A stretch of 64,000 bases of DNA from Flavobacterium sp. (GCF_024710485.1 NZ_JANJUQ010000033.1:62001-126000), one strand, 5' to 3'. Counted from the stretch's first letter, positions 44,551 to 53,255 are shown. Notes: a model not told the origin generated them from the sequence alone. A program made the numbers and translations.

Positions 44551-45294
44551 TTACATTTTTAAGTAAAAATCTTTAGTCAATGCAATATAGTCTTCGGTGT
44601 ATTGGTGTCTGGCCGTTTCGATGATTAATTCATCTGTAAGGAAATCGGCAATTTCAGCAAACGAAAATGCCAACAAGCTTCTTTTAATTTCGCTAGTTGG
44701 CGTGCCTTTAACACGGGTAATTTGGAGCGGAAACAAATCGCATTCTTTGGCCGAAGCTATCAATCGGGCTTCTTCTTTGTACGGCACAATGACCGCCAAA
44801 ACACCGGTTTCAGAAAGCAGTACCGAAGCAGCTTCAATTAAATCTTCAAAAGGCAAAGCATCTTGAAAGCGGGCCAAGTCTCGTTGTTCGTTTTCGGTTT
44901 TATAATCTTCGCTGTAGAACGGCGGATTGGAGACAATCAAATCGTATTGCTGCGCCAGTTCGCTATCGCTCGTGTCCTCGTCTTCCAAATCGTCCATAAA
45001 ATCATCGAGTGAGGCGTGAAAACAAAACAAACGGTCGTTCCAAGGTGAGTTTTCAAAATTGTCTACGCATTGTTCGAAGGCATTTTCATCTATCTCTATG
45101 GCATCAATCTGCTCGGCCTGACTTCTTTGGGCCAACATTAACGCAATCAGTCCGGTTCCGGCGCCAATATCCAAAACCGAAAACGGGCGGTGGTCAATTG
45201 GAGCCCAAGCACCAAGCAGCACGCCGTCGGTGCCTATTTTCATCGCGCAGCGGTCTTGTTGGATGGAGAATTGTTTGAACTGGAATTTAGACAT
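44551..45294 (-). CDS. trmN6: tRNA1(Val) (adenine(37)-N6)-methyltransferase
   Basis: 247 residues. A SAM-binding motif 'VLDIGAGTGLIALMLAQ' (40-56) and the N6-adenine methyltransferase motif 'NPPF' at 123-126 ('LIVSNPPFYSED') match TrmN6/YfiC, which makes m6A37 in tRNA-Val. An acidic insert (about 98-113) is present. It lies in the same direction as rpsP and rimM, after an octamer-word spacer containing REP copy F. Confidence 0.92.
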   Translation of the reverse strand: MSKFQFKQFSIQQDRCAMKIGTDGVLLGAWAPIDHRPFSVLDIGAGTGLIALMLAQRSQAEQIDAIEIDENAFEQCVDNFENSPWNDRLFCFHASLDDFMDDLEDEDTSDSELAQQYDLIVSNPPFYSEDYKTENEQRDLARFQDALPFEDLIEAASVLLSETGVLAVIVPYKEEARLIASAKECDLFPLQITRVKGTPTSEIKRSLLAFSFAEIADFLTDELIIETARHQYTEDYIALTKDFYLKM

Positions 45295-45296
45295 TT

Positions 45297-45465
45297 TAGA
45301 TTTTTAGAATCGATTCGCTCTTAGATTATTGGATTGTAGATTTGAAAGAGGTTGCCCTAGCCCGGATGGGAGCGAGCTACCATGTAGCGCGGACAGCCGG
45401 AATAGCTTCTTAAAAATCTAAAGCCGAAGGCGTTTCTAAAATCTAAGAAGTCTAACAATCTTTTA
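45297..45465. repeat. Octamer-word hairpin spacer with an embedded REP element
   Basis: TTAGATT-type words (45297-45345) lie next to the trmN6 start and complementary ATCTAA-type words (45413-45465) next to the rimM stop. REP copy F lies between the two arms. Confidence 0.7.
45355..45412 (-). repeat. REP-like element, copy F
   Basis: The reverse complement has the CCGGCTGTCCG block, a hairpin GCTAC-ATG-GTAGC, and the end GCTCCCATCCGGGCTAGGG. The left arm is short. It is inserted between the complementary word arms of the trmN6-rimM spacer. Confidence 0.75.
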
Positions 45466-45987
45466 GAGATACATTTCAACCAAGCCTTCTGGTAAGTCCA
45501 TGATGACTTTTTTGTTTTCTCTGTCGATTTTTACCAAGAATTGGTCAATCATAGGGACTAATATTTCTACAGTACCGTTTACCACTTCAAATAAGGGTTG
45601 TGCTGTAGTGTCATTGATGGAAACTATTTTTCCGAAAACACCGAGGCGTTTGTCTTCGATTTCAAAACCAATAACTTCGTGGAAATAGAATTTGTTGCCT
45701 TCGAGTTTTGGTAACATCTTTAAAGGCAGATAGATTTCGCATCCAATGAGTTTGTCGGCTTCTTCTTCGGTGTCGACATCTTCAAATTTGACGCGAAGGA
45801 AATCGTTTTTGTGCAGGTTGCTGTGTTCAATAAAAAATGGAATCAGATCTTTGTTGAATTCAACAAATACTGATTCCATATTTTCATATAGTTCGGGCTC
45901 GTCTGTGTCTAAATACACTAAGAGTTCTCCCTTGAAACTGAATTTTTTGGCAATTTTACCTAAATAGAAACACTCTTTTTTACGCAT
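45463..45987 (-). CDS. rimM: 16S rRNA processing protein RimM
   Basis: 174 residues. RimM binds S19 in the 30S head and helps 16S maturation. The N-terminal RimM domain contains 'YLGKIAKKFSFKGELLVYLDTDEPELYENM', and a PRC-barrel-like C-terminal domain ends with 'DLPEGLVEMYL'. It is 14 bp downstream of rpsP. In many bacteria trmD follows rimM; here trmN6 does. Confidence 0.95.
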   Translation of the reverse strand: MRKKECFYLGKIAKKFSFKGELLVYLDTDEPELYENMESVFVEFNKDLIPFFIEHSNLHKNDFLRVKFEDVDTEEEADKLIGCEIYLPLKMLPKLEGNKFYFHEVIGFEIEDKRLGVFGKIVSINDTTAQPLFEVVNGTVEILVPMIDQFLVKIDRENKKVIMDLPEGLVEMYL

Positions 45988-46001
45988 TTGCCTAAAATAG
46001 A

Positions 46002-46601
46002 TTAAGCTTCTGTTTCTTCGCTGGTTTCTTCAGCAGCCGGAGCTTCTTCAGTAGCTTCTGCTACTTCAGCCACAGTTTCTTCCACTGCAGTTTCAGCTAC
46101 AACTTCTTCAGCAGCTTCTTCTGCTACTTCAGCAACTTCTTCAGCTTTGGCAGCTTCAGCAGCAGCGGCAGCACGTTTGTCGTTAGCTTCTTTTTCAGCT
46201 TTTAAAGCTTTAGCTTTAGCAGCTTCTTGTGCTTTTGATAAACCTTCTTTTTTAGCAGTTACTTTGTTTGCTTTTTCCTCTAACCATTTAGCCAATTTAG
46301 CATCAGCTTGTTCTTGAGTCAAAGCACCTTTACGAACACCTCCGTCTAAGTGGTGTTTCATTAAGGCTCCTTTGTAAGAAAGGATAGCTCTTGCTGTGTC
46401 GGTTGGTTGAGCACCGTTGTGTAACCAAGTTACTGCTTGATCCAAGTTCAAGTCGATAGTAGCAGGGTTAGTGTTTGGATTGTAAGTTCCTAATTTTTCT
46501 AAGAATTTACCATCTCTTTTTGAACGAGCATCAGCGGCTACGATCCAATAAAAAGGTTTCCCTTTTTTTCCGTGTCTTTGTAATCTAATTTTTACTGACA
46601 T
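46002..46601 (-). CDS. rpsP: 30S ribosomal protein S16 with long Ala/Glu tail
   Basis: 199 residues. The S16 fold occupies the first 80 or so ('MSVKIRLQRHGKKGKPFYWIV' pattern). It is followed by a Lys-rich helix and then a highly acidic, Ala/Glu-rich tail of about 60 residues. Ordinary bacterial S16 is about 80-90 residues; long tails are known in Bacteroidota. The leader has a promoter (TATCTTTG on the minus strand, 46651-46658) and a hairpin at 46621-46635. Confidence 0.95.
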   Translation of the reverse strand: MSVKIRLQRHGKKGKPFYWIVAADARSKRDGKFLEKLGTYNPNTNPATIDLNLDQAVTWLHNGAQPTDTARAILSYKGALMKHHLDGGVRKGALTQEQADAKLAKWLEEKANKVTAKKEGLSKAQEAAKAKALKAEKEANDKRAAAAAEAAKAEEVAEVAEEAAEEVVAETAVEETVAEVAEATEEAPAAEETSEETEA

Positions 46602-46620
46602 AATCTTTTTTGATTAATTT

Positions 46621-46658
46621 GAGGTTCTCGACCTCGGTTATTTAAGGGCGCAAAGATA
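46621..46658 (-). promoter_or_regulatory. rpsP promoter -7 element and leader hairpin
   Basis: On the minus strand TATCTTTG (46658-46651) is followed within about 15 nt by GAGGT-CGAGA-ACCTC (46635-46621), so the hairpin would be in the 5' leader of the rpsP-rimM mRNA. Autoregulation by a ribosomal protein is possible but not shown. Confidence 0.55.
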
Positions 46659-46801
46659 ATCTTTTTTTCAAAACAAACTAATTGAAAATTATATTTTTAC
46701 GGGCAACTCCTTGTAATAACTAACTTTAACGTTATTTTTTTAAAATTTAATTAGCATTTTTATATTAAAAAGTTATTTTTGTGGAGAAATACATTGAAAA
46801 A

Positions 46802-47518
46802 ATGAAAAGATTTTTGTCCCTAATTTTTATTGCTGTTGTGATGGCTTCTTGTCAGGAAGATGTTAGATTTAACAATCCCGGATTACAAGGGTTGAAAGAT
46901 GATGTTTTTTGGACATCCGGAGATACCAGAGCCTATTTGAACTCTAACGGCAGACTTTCGATTGAGGCAGTAACACAAAACGAAAGACTTACTTTAAACA
47001 CAAGCGGCACTAACGTAGGTACTTATGTTTTAGGAACTACCAATGTCAATAACTCCGTGACTTATTCTTCAACCATCGACAATGTTGATTTAGAATATGC
47101 TACAGTAGCGGTGCCGGGACCGGTTAATGCCATCACTTCATTGATAGGTGGAACAGGTTACAGCAGTGGAACATCGGTGTTAACTACCGGAGGATCAGGA
47201 AGCGGATTAAGTGTGAATATAGTAGCCAATGCTTCCGGTGTTGTGACTAGTGTAACCTTGGCTTCAAGAGGTAACTTTTATGTGGCTGGTGATTTGATTA
47301 CAGTAGTAGGAGGAAATCTGAATTGCAAATTTAGAGTACAAAATGTACAAAACAGTAATGGTGAAATTAAAATCACAGAATTCGATAATGTTAACATGAC
47401 GGTTTCAGGAACCTTTAAATTCAATGCCGCCAATGCGAATAACAGTCCGTTTGGTGGTCCTATTTTGAACTTCCAATACGGCGAGTTCTACAAAATACCG
47501 GTTTTTCCATCTATTTAA
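46802..47518 (+). CDS. DUF6252-like lipoprotein
   Basis: 238 residues from 46802 (the seven codons upstream would spoil the signal). The lipobox ends at Cys17 ('AVVMASCQED'). The pattern 'VRFNNPGLQGLKDDVFW' after the Cys and 'FDNVNMTVSGTFKFNA' near the end resembles DUF6252. The middle contains a Gly/Ser-rich stretch ('TTGGSGSGLSVNIVANASGVV') reminiscent of phage tail-fibre repeats. It has a promoter-like TATTTTTG just upstream and a terminator after it. Function unknown. Confidence 0.75.
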   Translation: MKRFLSLIFIAVVMASCQEDVRFNNPGLQGLKDDVFWTSGDTRAYLNSNGRLSIEAVTQNERLTLNTSGTNVGTYVLGTTNVNNSVTYSSTIDNVDLEYATVAVPGPVNAITSLIGGTGYSSGTSVLTTGGSGSGLSVNIVANASGVVTSVTLASRGNFYVAGDLITVVGGNLNCKFRVQNVQNSNGEIKITEFDNVNMTVSGTFKFNAANANNSPFGGPILNFQYGEFYKIPVFPSI

Positions 47519-47541
47519 TTATCAGTTAATTCAATATAATG

Positions 47542-47566
47542 AGCCGTCAACAGACGGCTTTTTTTA
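47542..47566 (+). terminator. Terminator of the DUF6252-like gene
   Basis: AGCCGTC-aaca-GACGGCT followed by a T tract, 23 bp after the stop codon. Confidence 0.85.
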
Positions 47567-47616
47567 TTTATTCGCAATTAATTCACTTTTATGGTGTTTT
47601 GCGTTTTATTAAAGGT

Positions 47617-47624
47617 TACCTTTG
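47617..47624 (+). promoter_or_regulatory. Promoter -7 element of the RRM gene
   Basis: TACCTTTG (TAnnTTTG) lies 21 bp before the start codon; a TTG is 15 bp further upstream. Confidence 0.5.
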
Positions 47625-47645
47625 TCAAAATTTAAAAATTAAAAT

Positions 47646-47990
47646 ATGAACATTTTTGTTGGGAGTCTTCCGTTTAGTATAGACGAAGCAGATTTACGAG
47701 ATTCTTTTGAAGTCTATGGAACGGTTAATTCCGTAAAAGTTATTACTGATAAATTTACAGGAAGAAGTAAAGGATTCGGTTTTGTGGAAATGGAAAATGA
47801 CGCGGAAGCTCAAAAAGCAATCGATGAGTTAAACGGAGCTACTGTTAGCGGTAGAACTATAGTGGTAAATAAATCAGAGCCAAAACCGGAAGGCGAAAGA
47901 AGAAGCTTTAACAATAACCGTGGGGGTTATAACGGTGGCGGAAATTCTCGCGGCGGATACAACGACAGAAACAGCGGCGGAAGATACTAA
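47646..47990 (+). CDS. RNA-binding protein with one RRM and a Gly/Arg tail
   Basis: 114 residues. RNP2 'IFVGSLPF' is at 3-10 and RNP1 'KGFGFVEM' at 42-49. The C-terminal 25 residues are Gly-, Arg- and Asn-rich (RGG-like). Such small RRM proteins are abundant in Bacteroidota, which lack Hfq in many species, and are thought to act as global RNA chaperones. It has its own promoter and terminator. Confidence 0.93.
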   Translation: MNIFVGSLPFSIDEADLRDSFEVYGTVNSVKVITDKFTGRSKGFGFVEMENDAEAQKAIDELNGATVSGRTIVVNKSEPKPEGERRSFNNNRGGYNGGGNSRGGYNDRNSGGRY

Positions 47991-48013
47991 TCCGAAACGC
48001 TTACTATAACTCA

Positions 48014-48050
48014 AAAACCATTCGATGCTTCGGGTGGTTTTTTTTTTTTG
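48014..48050 (+). terminator. Terminator of the RRM gene
   Basis: AAACCATTCGA pairs with TTCGGGTGGTTT (two G-T pairs) and is followed by a run of T. Confidence 0.7.
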
Positions 48051-48168
48051 TTGATAACTAAAGTTGATTTCCTAAGTCTGAAAACGTATTTTTGAAACTG
48101 TTCCGAAGATTGTTCGTTTGCCCATATACACCTCGGAATATGGAATTTAAACTTTGGGATTTTCACCT

Positions 48169-51100
48169 ATGTATTTAATTTTTGATACCGAAACTACCGG
48201 TTTGCCCCGCAATTGGGCGGCACCGATATCCGACACCGACAATTGGCCACGCTGTATACAAATTGCTTGGCAATTGCACGATGCGATGGGTAATTTGATA
48301 GAACACCAGGATTATTTGGTAAAACCGGAAGGATTTAATATTCCTTATGATGCTGAGAGAATTCACGGAATTTCTACCGAATTGGCCCAAGCCCAAGGTG
48401 TTCCTTTGTTGGAAGTACTCGAAAAATTCAATGCGGCTTTGTCTAAAGCCAAATTCATAGTCGGGCAAAATGTAGGTTTCGATGTCAATATCATGGGTTG
48501 TGAATTTTACCGTTTGGGCGTCAATTCTCCTATGACAACCTTGCCGGTTTTGGATACTTGTACCGAAGTCACCGCCGAATTACTGAAATTACCCGGTGGT
48601 CGTGGCGGCAAGTTTAAATTACCCACGCTAACCGAGTTGCACAGTTATCTTTTTAATGTGCCATTTGCCGAAGCACACAACGCAACAGCCGACGTTGAAG
48701 CTACAACCCGTTGTTTCTTAGAGCTGATCAGACGCGAGGTTTTTACTAAAGAAGAACTTGATGTTCCGGCCGATTATTTCCGCCAATTCGGCGAAAATAA
48801 TCCGAAGGAAATCCAGCTCATCGGATTGCAACACATCAATCTGAAACAAGCTTCAGAGGCAATCAGGAAGCAACTTCAAGCGCAGCAAGTGGCTACGCCA
48901 ACCCACCAAGAAGAGCAAGTTCATCACGATATTTCAGACGTTGAGTTTGTCCATTTGCACAACCATACGCAATTTTCCGTATTGCAGTCTACGATCAGCG
49001 TGAAAGATTTGGTGGCAGCTGCCGTACAAAACAAAATGCCGGCAGTGGCCATGACAGACCATGCCAATTTAATGGGAGCTTTTCATTTTGTACGCGATAT
49101 TATTTCGCACAACAAATCGGCGCAAGCCAAAAACAAACAAGCCGAAGAAAGCGGAGAAAACCCAACAGAAACTATCATAAAACCCATAGTAGGATGCGAG
49201 TTTTATGTTTGTGATGATTTGAAAGATAAATCGCGCAAAGACAACGGTTATCAGATTGTATTTTTAGCCAAAACCAAAAAAGGCTACCACAATTTGGCCA
49301 AATTATCCTCTATCGCTTACACCGAAGGGTTTTATTATGTGCCTCGAATTGACAAAAAAGTCATTCAAGAATACAAAGAAGATATTATTGTCCTTTCCGG
49401 AAATCTCTACGGAGAAATTCCGAGTAAGGTTTTAAATATAGGCGAAAACCAAGCCGAAGAAGCGCTTATATGGTGGAAAGACCAATTCGGTGAGGATTTC
49501 TACATCGAGTTGATGCGCCACAATCAAGAAGATGAAAATAGGGTGAATGCCTCGCTCATTTCTCTGGCCAAAAAACACGGCGTAAAAACGGTTGCCACAA
49601 ACAACGTTTTCTACATTAATAAAGAAGATGCCAACGCCCACGATATTTTATTGTGTGTGCGCGACGGCGAAAAGCAATCGACACCTATTGGTCGCGGTCG
49701 CGGCTACCGTTATGGCTTTAACAATCAGGAATACTATTTCAAATCGAGTGAAGAAATGAAAAAGCTCTTCCATGATTTGCCGGAAGCCATCGTCACCACC
49801 GAAGAAATTGTCAATAAAATAGAAATATACGATTTGTCGCGAGAAGTGCTCTTGCCTAAATTCGACATTCCTGAAGAATTTGTGGTGCCCGAAGATGCCC
49901 TCGACGGTGGTAAACGTGGGGAAAACAAATACTTGGCTTACTTGACTTATGAAGGCGCCAAAAAACGCTACGGCGAAATTACGCCTGAAATTCAGGAGCG
50001 CTTGGACTTCGAATTAAAAACCATTGAAAACACAGGTTATCCGGGTTACTTTTTGATTGTACAGGATTTCATTGCGGCGGCAAGAAGAATGGACGTCTCG
50101 GTAGGTCCCGGAAGGGGCTCGGCTGCAGGTTCCGTAGTAGCGTATTGTCTTGGCATTACCAACATCGATCCGTTGCTGTACGACTTGCTTTTTGAGCGTT
50201 TCCTTAACCCCGATCGTGTGTCGATGCCCGATATCGATATCGACTTTGACGATGAAGGCCGAAGTCGCGTAATGGATTATGTAATCAAAAAATATGGCTC
50301 CAAACAAGTAGCGCAAATTATCACTTATGGAACGATGGCCGCCAAATCATCAGTTCGTGATACCGCGCGTGTATTGGATTTGCCGTTATTTGAAGCCGAT
50401 AAGATTGCCAAGTTGATTCCGACGACTTTAAATTTGGCCAAAATTTTTACCCTGGATAACGATAAACTCAAAGCAGCACTGAGAGCCGAAGAATACGACA
50501 AAGTCAAAGAGTTGATTGAACTCGCCAACGGCAAAGACTTAGGCAGTGAAACCATACAGCAAGCCAAAATTTTAGAAGGCAATTTGCGCAATACCGGAAT
50601 TCACGCCTGTGGTGTGATTATTACGCCGGATGACATTACGAATTTCGTTCCGGTGGCTACTGCTAAGGATTCGGAGTTGTATGTTACCCAGTTTGACAAC
50701 TCGGTAGTAGAAAGTGCCGGTTTGCTTAAAATGGATTTCTTGGGGTTGAAAACCCTGACGCTTATTAAAGATACCGTAAAATTAGTAAAATACCGAACCG
50801 GTATAGAACTCGATCCTGACGCGTTTCCGATAGATGATGTCAAAACGTACGAGTTGTTCCAAAGAGGTGAAACGGTTGGGATTTTCCAATATGAGTCGCC
50901 CGGTATGCAAAAATACCTCAAGGACTTAAAACCAACGGTTTTCGGTGATTTGATTGCCATGAACGCACTCTATCGTCCGGGACCGCTCGAATACATTCCG
51001 TCTTTCGTACGACGTAAAAATGGAGAAGAGCCAATTGTATATGATCTTGAAGCCTGCGAAGAATATTTAAAAGACACTTACGGCATTACCGTTTACCAAG

Positions 51101-52668
51101 AGCAGGTAATGCTTTTGTCACAAAAACTAGCCAATTTCTCCAAAGGTGATGCCGACGTACTCCGTAAAGCCATGGGGAAAAAGCAAAAAGATGTGTTGGA
51201 CAAAATGAAATCCAAATTCATCGACCAAGCGGTAGCGAACGGACATGACGCAGACAAATTAGAAAAAATCTGGAAAGACTGGGAAGCGTTTGCACAGTAT
51301 GCTTTCAACAAATCGCACTCGACTTGCTACGCTTGGATTGCCTACCAAACGGCTTACCTGAAAGCGCATTATCCTGCCGAATATATGGCGGCGGTACTGT
51401 CGAATAACATGAACGATATCAAGCAAGTGTCCTTCTTTATGGAAGAATGTAAGCGCATGGGCTTGCAAGTACTCGGTCCCGATGTTAATGAGAGTTATTA
51501 TAAGTTTACCGTAAACGAAAACTATGCGGTCCGTTTCGGAATGGGTGCTATAAAAGGCGTCGGAATGGGCGCGGTACAAACCATAGTCGACAACCGTAAG
51601 GAAGGCAAATACAAATCGATTTTTGATTTGGCCAAACGCATTGATTTGCGTGCGGCTAATAAAAAAGCGTTCGAAAACTTAGCTTTAGCCGGTGGTTTCG
51701 ATTGTTTCACAGATACGCATCGGGCGCAATATTTCCACACAGACGGCGATAATATTACGTTCTATGAAAAAGCCATGCGTTATGGTGCCAAGTTTCAGGA
51801 AAACGAAAACTCGTCGCAAGTCAGCCTTTTCGGCGATGCCAGCGATGTGCAAATAGCCGAACCAACTGTTCCGCCTTGCGAGGAATGGAGTACGATGGAA
51901 AAGTTGGCCAAAGAGAAAGAGGTAGTCGGGATTTACATTTCCGGTCATCCGTTGGACGACTTTAAATTTGAGATGAAATACTTCTGCAACAGCAAATTAG
52001 AGAATTTAAAAAATCTCAACAATTTTGTGGGCAAAACGCTCACTTTCGCCGGAATCGTGACCAATGTGCAGTACAAAACCGCTAAAAACGGTAAAGATTG
52101 GGCGATGTTCACCTTAGAAGGTTACGATGAAAGTCACGAATTCAGAATTTTTGACGAAGAGTATTTAAAGTTCCGTCATTTCTTGGTAAACAACCAGTTT
52201 GTGTACTTTAAAGTCACTGTGAAAGACGGCTGGGTGAACCGCGAAACAGGTAAAAAATCGGATCCGCGTCTTCAATTTATGGATGTAAAACAATTGCAGG
52301 ATGTATTGCCGCAGTTTGCCAAAAAGTTGAGTATCCAAATGGATATCCATGAGTTACAAATGGAATTTATCCAACAACTCAACCAGTTGTTTACGGCCAA
52401 CAAAGGCGATCATACGGTTACTTTTGAAGTCATGGAATTTGAAAAAGTACTCAAACCTGTTGAGCCGCTCCCAAAAGTTGTGGTTGACGAGGAATTAATC
52501 GCAGAGACCGATAACCCGGATGAAATGGTAGTCGATTTACCTGTGGTGGAAGAGCAAGTGCAAATAGCCACGCGAGTTTCATTGCCGAGTCGCAAATTGA
52601 AAATCCGAATTTCAAATGAATTGTTAACGGAGTTGGAAAAAATGAATGTCAAATTCAGTCTCAACTAA
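48169..52668 (+). CDS. dnaE: DNA polymerase III alpha subunit fused to an N-terminal 3'-5' exonuclease
   Basis: 1499 residues. The start at 48169 is chosen because it opens the exonuclease motif 'MYLIFDTETTGLP'. Residues 1-190 are a DnaQ-like proofreading domain (DxE at 6-8, 'HNATADVEAT' as Exo III). A PHP domain starts at 'HLHNH' (262-266). The polymerase core carries the catalytic acids in 'PDIDIDFDD' (Asp688, Asp690, Asp692). Helix-hairpin-helix and OB-fold regions follow ('ISGHPLDDF', 'VGKTLTFAGIVTNVQYK'), ending in a short acidic tail. The fused exonuclease means alpha may proofread without a separate epsilon. It is the replicative polymerase. Confidence 0.96.
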   Translation: MYLIFDTETTGLPRNWAAPISDTDNWPRCIQIAWQLHDAMGNLIEHQDYLVKPEGFNIPYDAERIHGISTELAQAQGVPLLEVLEKFNAALSKAKFIVGQNVGFDVNIMGCEFYRLGVNSPMTTLPVLDTCTEVTAELLKLPGGRGGKFKLPTLTELHSYLFNVPFAEAHNATADVEATTRCFLELIRREVFTKEELDVPADYFRQFGENNPKEIQLIGLQHINLKQASEAIRKQLQAQQVATPTHQEEQVHHDISDVEFVHLHNHTQFSVLQSTISVKDLVAAAVQNKMPAVAMTDHANLMGAFHFVRDIISHNKSAQAKNKQAEESGENPTETIIKPIVGCEFYVCDDLKDKSRKDNGYQIVFLAKTKKGYHNLAKLSSIAYTEGFYYVPRIDKKVIQEYKEDIIVLSGNLYGEIPSKVLNIGENQAEEALIWWKDQFGEDFYIELMRHNQEDENRVNASLISLAKKHGVKTVATNNVFYINKEDANAHDILLCVRDGEKQSTPIGRGRGYRYGFNNQEYYFKSSEEMKKLFHDLPEAIVTTEEIVNKIEIYDLSREVLLPKFDIPEEFVVPEDALDGGKRGENKYLAYLTYEGAKKRYGEITPEIQERLDFELKTIENTGYPGYFLIVQDFIAAARRMDVSVGPGRGSAAGSVVAYCLGITNIDPLLYDLLFERFLNPDRVSMPDIDIDFDDEGRSRVMDYVIKKYGSKQVAQIITYGTMAAKSSVRDTARVLDLPLFEADKIAKLIPTTLNLAKIFTLDNDKLKAALRAEEYDKVKELIELANGKDLGSETIQQAKILEGNLRNTGIHACGVIITPDDITNFVPVATAKDSELYVTQFDNSVVESAGLLKMDFLGLKTLTLIKDTVKLVKYRTGIELDPDAFPIDDVKTYELFQRGETVGIFQYESPGMQKYLKDLKPTVFGDLIAMNALYRPGPLEYIPSFVRRKNGEEPIVYDLEACEEYLKDTYGITVYQEQVMLLSQKLANFSKGDADVLRKAMGKKQKDVLDKMKSKFIDQAVANGHDADKLEKIWKDWEAFAQYAFNKSHSTCYAWIAYQTAYLKAHYPAEYMAAVLSNNMNDIKQVSFFMEECKRMGLQVLGPDVNESYYKFTVNENYAVRFGMGAIKGVGMGAVQTIVDNRKEGKYKSIFDLAKRIDLRAANKKAFENLALAGGFDCFTDTHRAQYFHTDGDNITFYEKAMRYGAKFQENENSSQVSLFGDASDVQIAEPTVPPCEEWSTMEKLAKEKEVVGIYISGHPLDDFKFEMKYFCNSKLENLKNLNNFVGKTLTFAGIVTNVQYKTAKNGKDWAMFTLEGYDESHEFRIFDEEYLKFRHFLVNNQFVYFKVTVKDGWVNRETGKKSDPRLQFMDVKQLQDVLPQFAKKLSIQMDIHELQMEFIQQLNQLFTANKGDHTVTFEVMEFEKVLKPVEPLPKVVVDEELIAETDNPDEMVVDLPVVEEQVQIATRVSLPSRKLKIRISNELLTELEKMNVKFSLN

Positions 52669-52739
52669 CAAATCAATTCTGATAATGACTAGATAACCAA
52701 AACTGATTTTTTTAACATTTTAAAATCAAATAAAATGTC

Positions 52740-52747
52740 TAATTTTG
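52740..52747 (+). promoter_or_regulatory. Promoter -7 element of trxA
   Basis: TAATTTTG (TAnnTTTG), 36 bp before the start codon. Confidence 0.5.
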
Positions 52748-52783
52748 GCACAAACAATTTAAAGTAATTTAAAAATATATAAT

Positions 52784-53101
52784 ATGGCTTTAGCAATTAC
52801 AGATGCTACTTTTGAAGAAGTAGTATTAAAAGCAGACAAACCGGTAGTGGTTGATTTTTGGGCGGCTTGGTGTGGACCTTGTCGTATGGTTGGACCGGTA
52901 ATTGATGAAATTTCCTCAGAATATGAAGGCAAAGCAGTAGTAGGTAAAGTGGATGTAGATGCCAATCAGGAATTTGCAGCCAAATACGGCGTGCGTAACA
53001 TTCCAACGGTTTTGGTGTTCCAAAACGGTGAAGTGGTTGGTCGTCAAGTGGGCGTTGCGCCTAAAAAAACCTACACCGACGCTATCGACGCTTTGTTGTA
53101 A
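52784..53101 (+). CDS. trxA: Thioredoxin
   Basis: 105 residues, the classic thioredoxin length. The active site 'WCGPC' is at 29-33, and 'NIPTVLVFQNGE' holds the cis-Pro. No signal peptide is present, so it is the cytoplasmic general disulphide reductase. It is monocistronic, with its own promoter and terminator. Confidence 0.98.
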   Translation: MALAITDATFEEVVLKADKPVVVDFWAAWCGPCRMVGPVIDEISSEYEGKAVVGKVDVDANQEFAAKYGVRNIPTVLVFQNGEVVGRQVGVAPKKTYTDAIDALL

Positions 53102-53121
53102 AATACCATGAAAAAGAAACT

Positions 53122-53151
53122 AAGGTCTAACGCAAGTTAGGCCTTTTTTAT
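53122..53151 (+). terminator. Terminator of trxA
   Basis: AAGGTCTAAC-gcaa-GTTAGGCCTT with a T6 tract, 20 bp after the stop codon. Confidence 0.9.
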
Positions 53152-53156
53152 TTTCA

Positions 53157-53235
53157 GGAGCACAGCATTGGCAGTGTTTGGGAAAAGTCGTCCCGCTGTC
53201 CGCGCTACACGGTAGCCAGCTCCCATCGGGGCTAG
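53157..53235 (+). repeat. REP-like element, copy G
   Basis: It begins GGAGCACAGCATTGGC, contains GTCCCGCTGTCCGC, the hairpin GCTAC-ACG-GTAGC, and ends GCTCCCATCGGGGCTAG. It is located just after the trxA terminator. Confidence 0.8.
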
Positions 53236-53255
53236 AGAGACCGTTTGTAATTTTT

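Noticed and set aside
45463-46601. Complete rpsP-rimM-trmD-rplS operon
   Set aside because: No trmD or rplS follows rimM; the next gene is trmN6.
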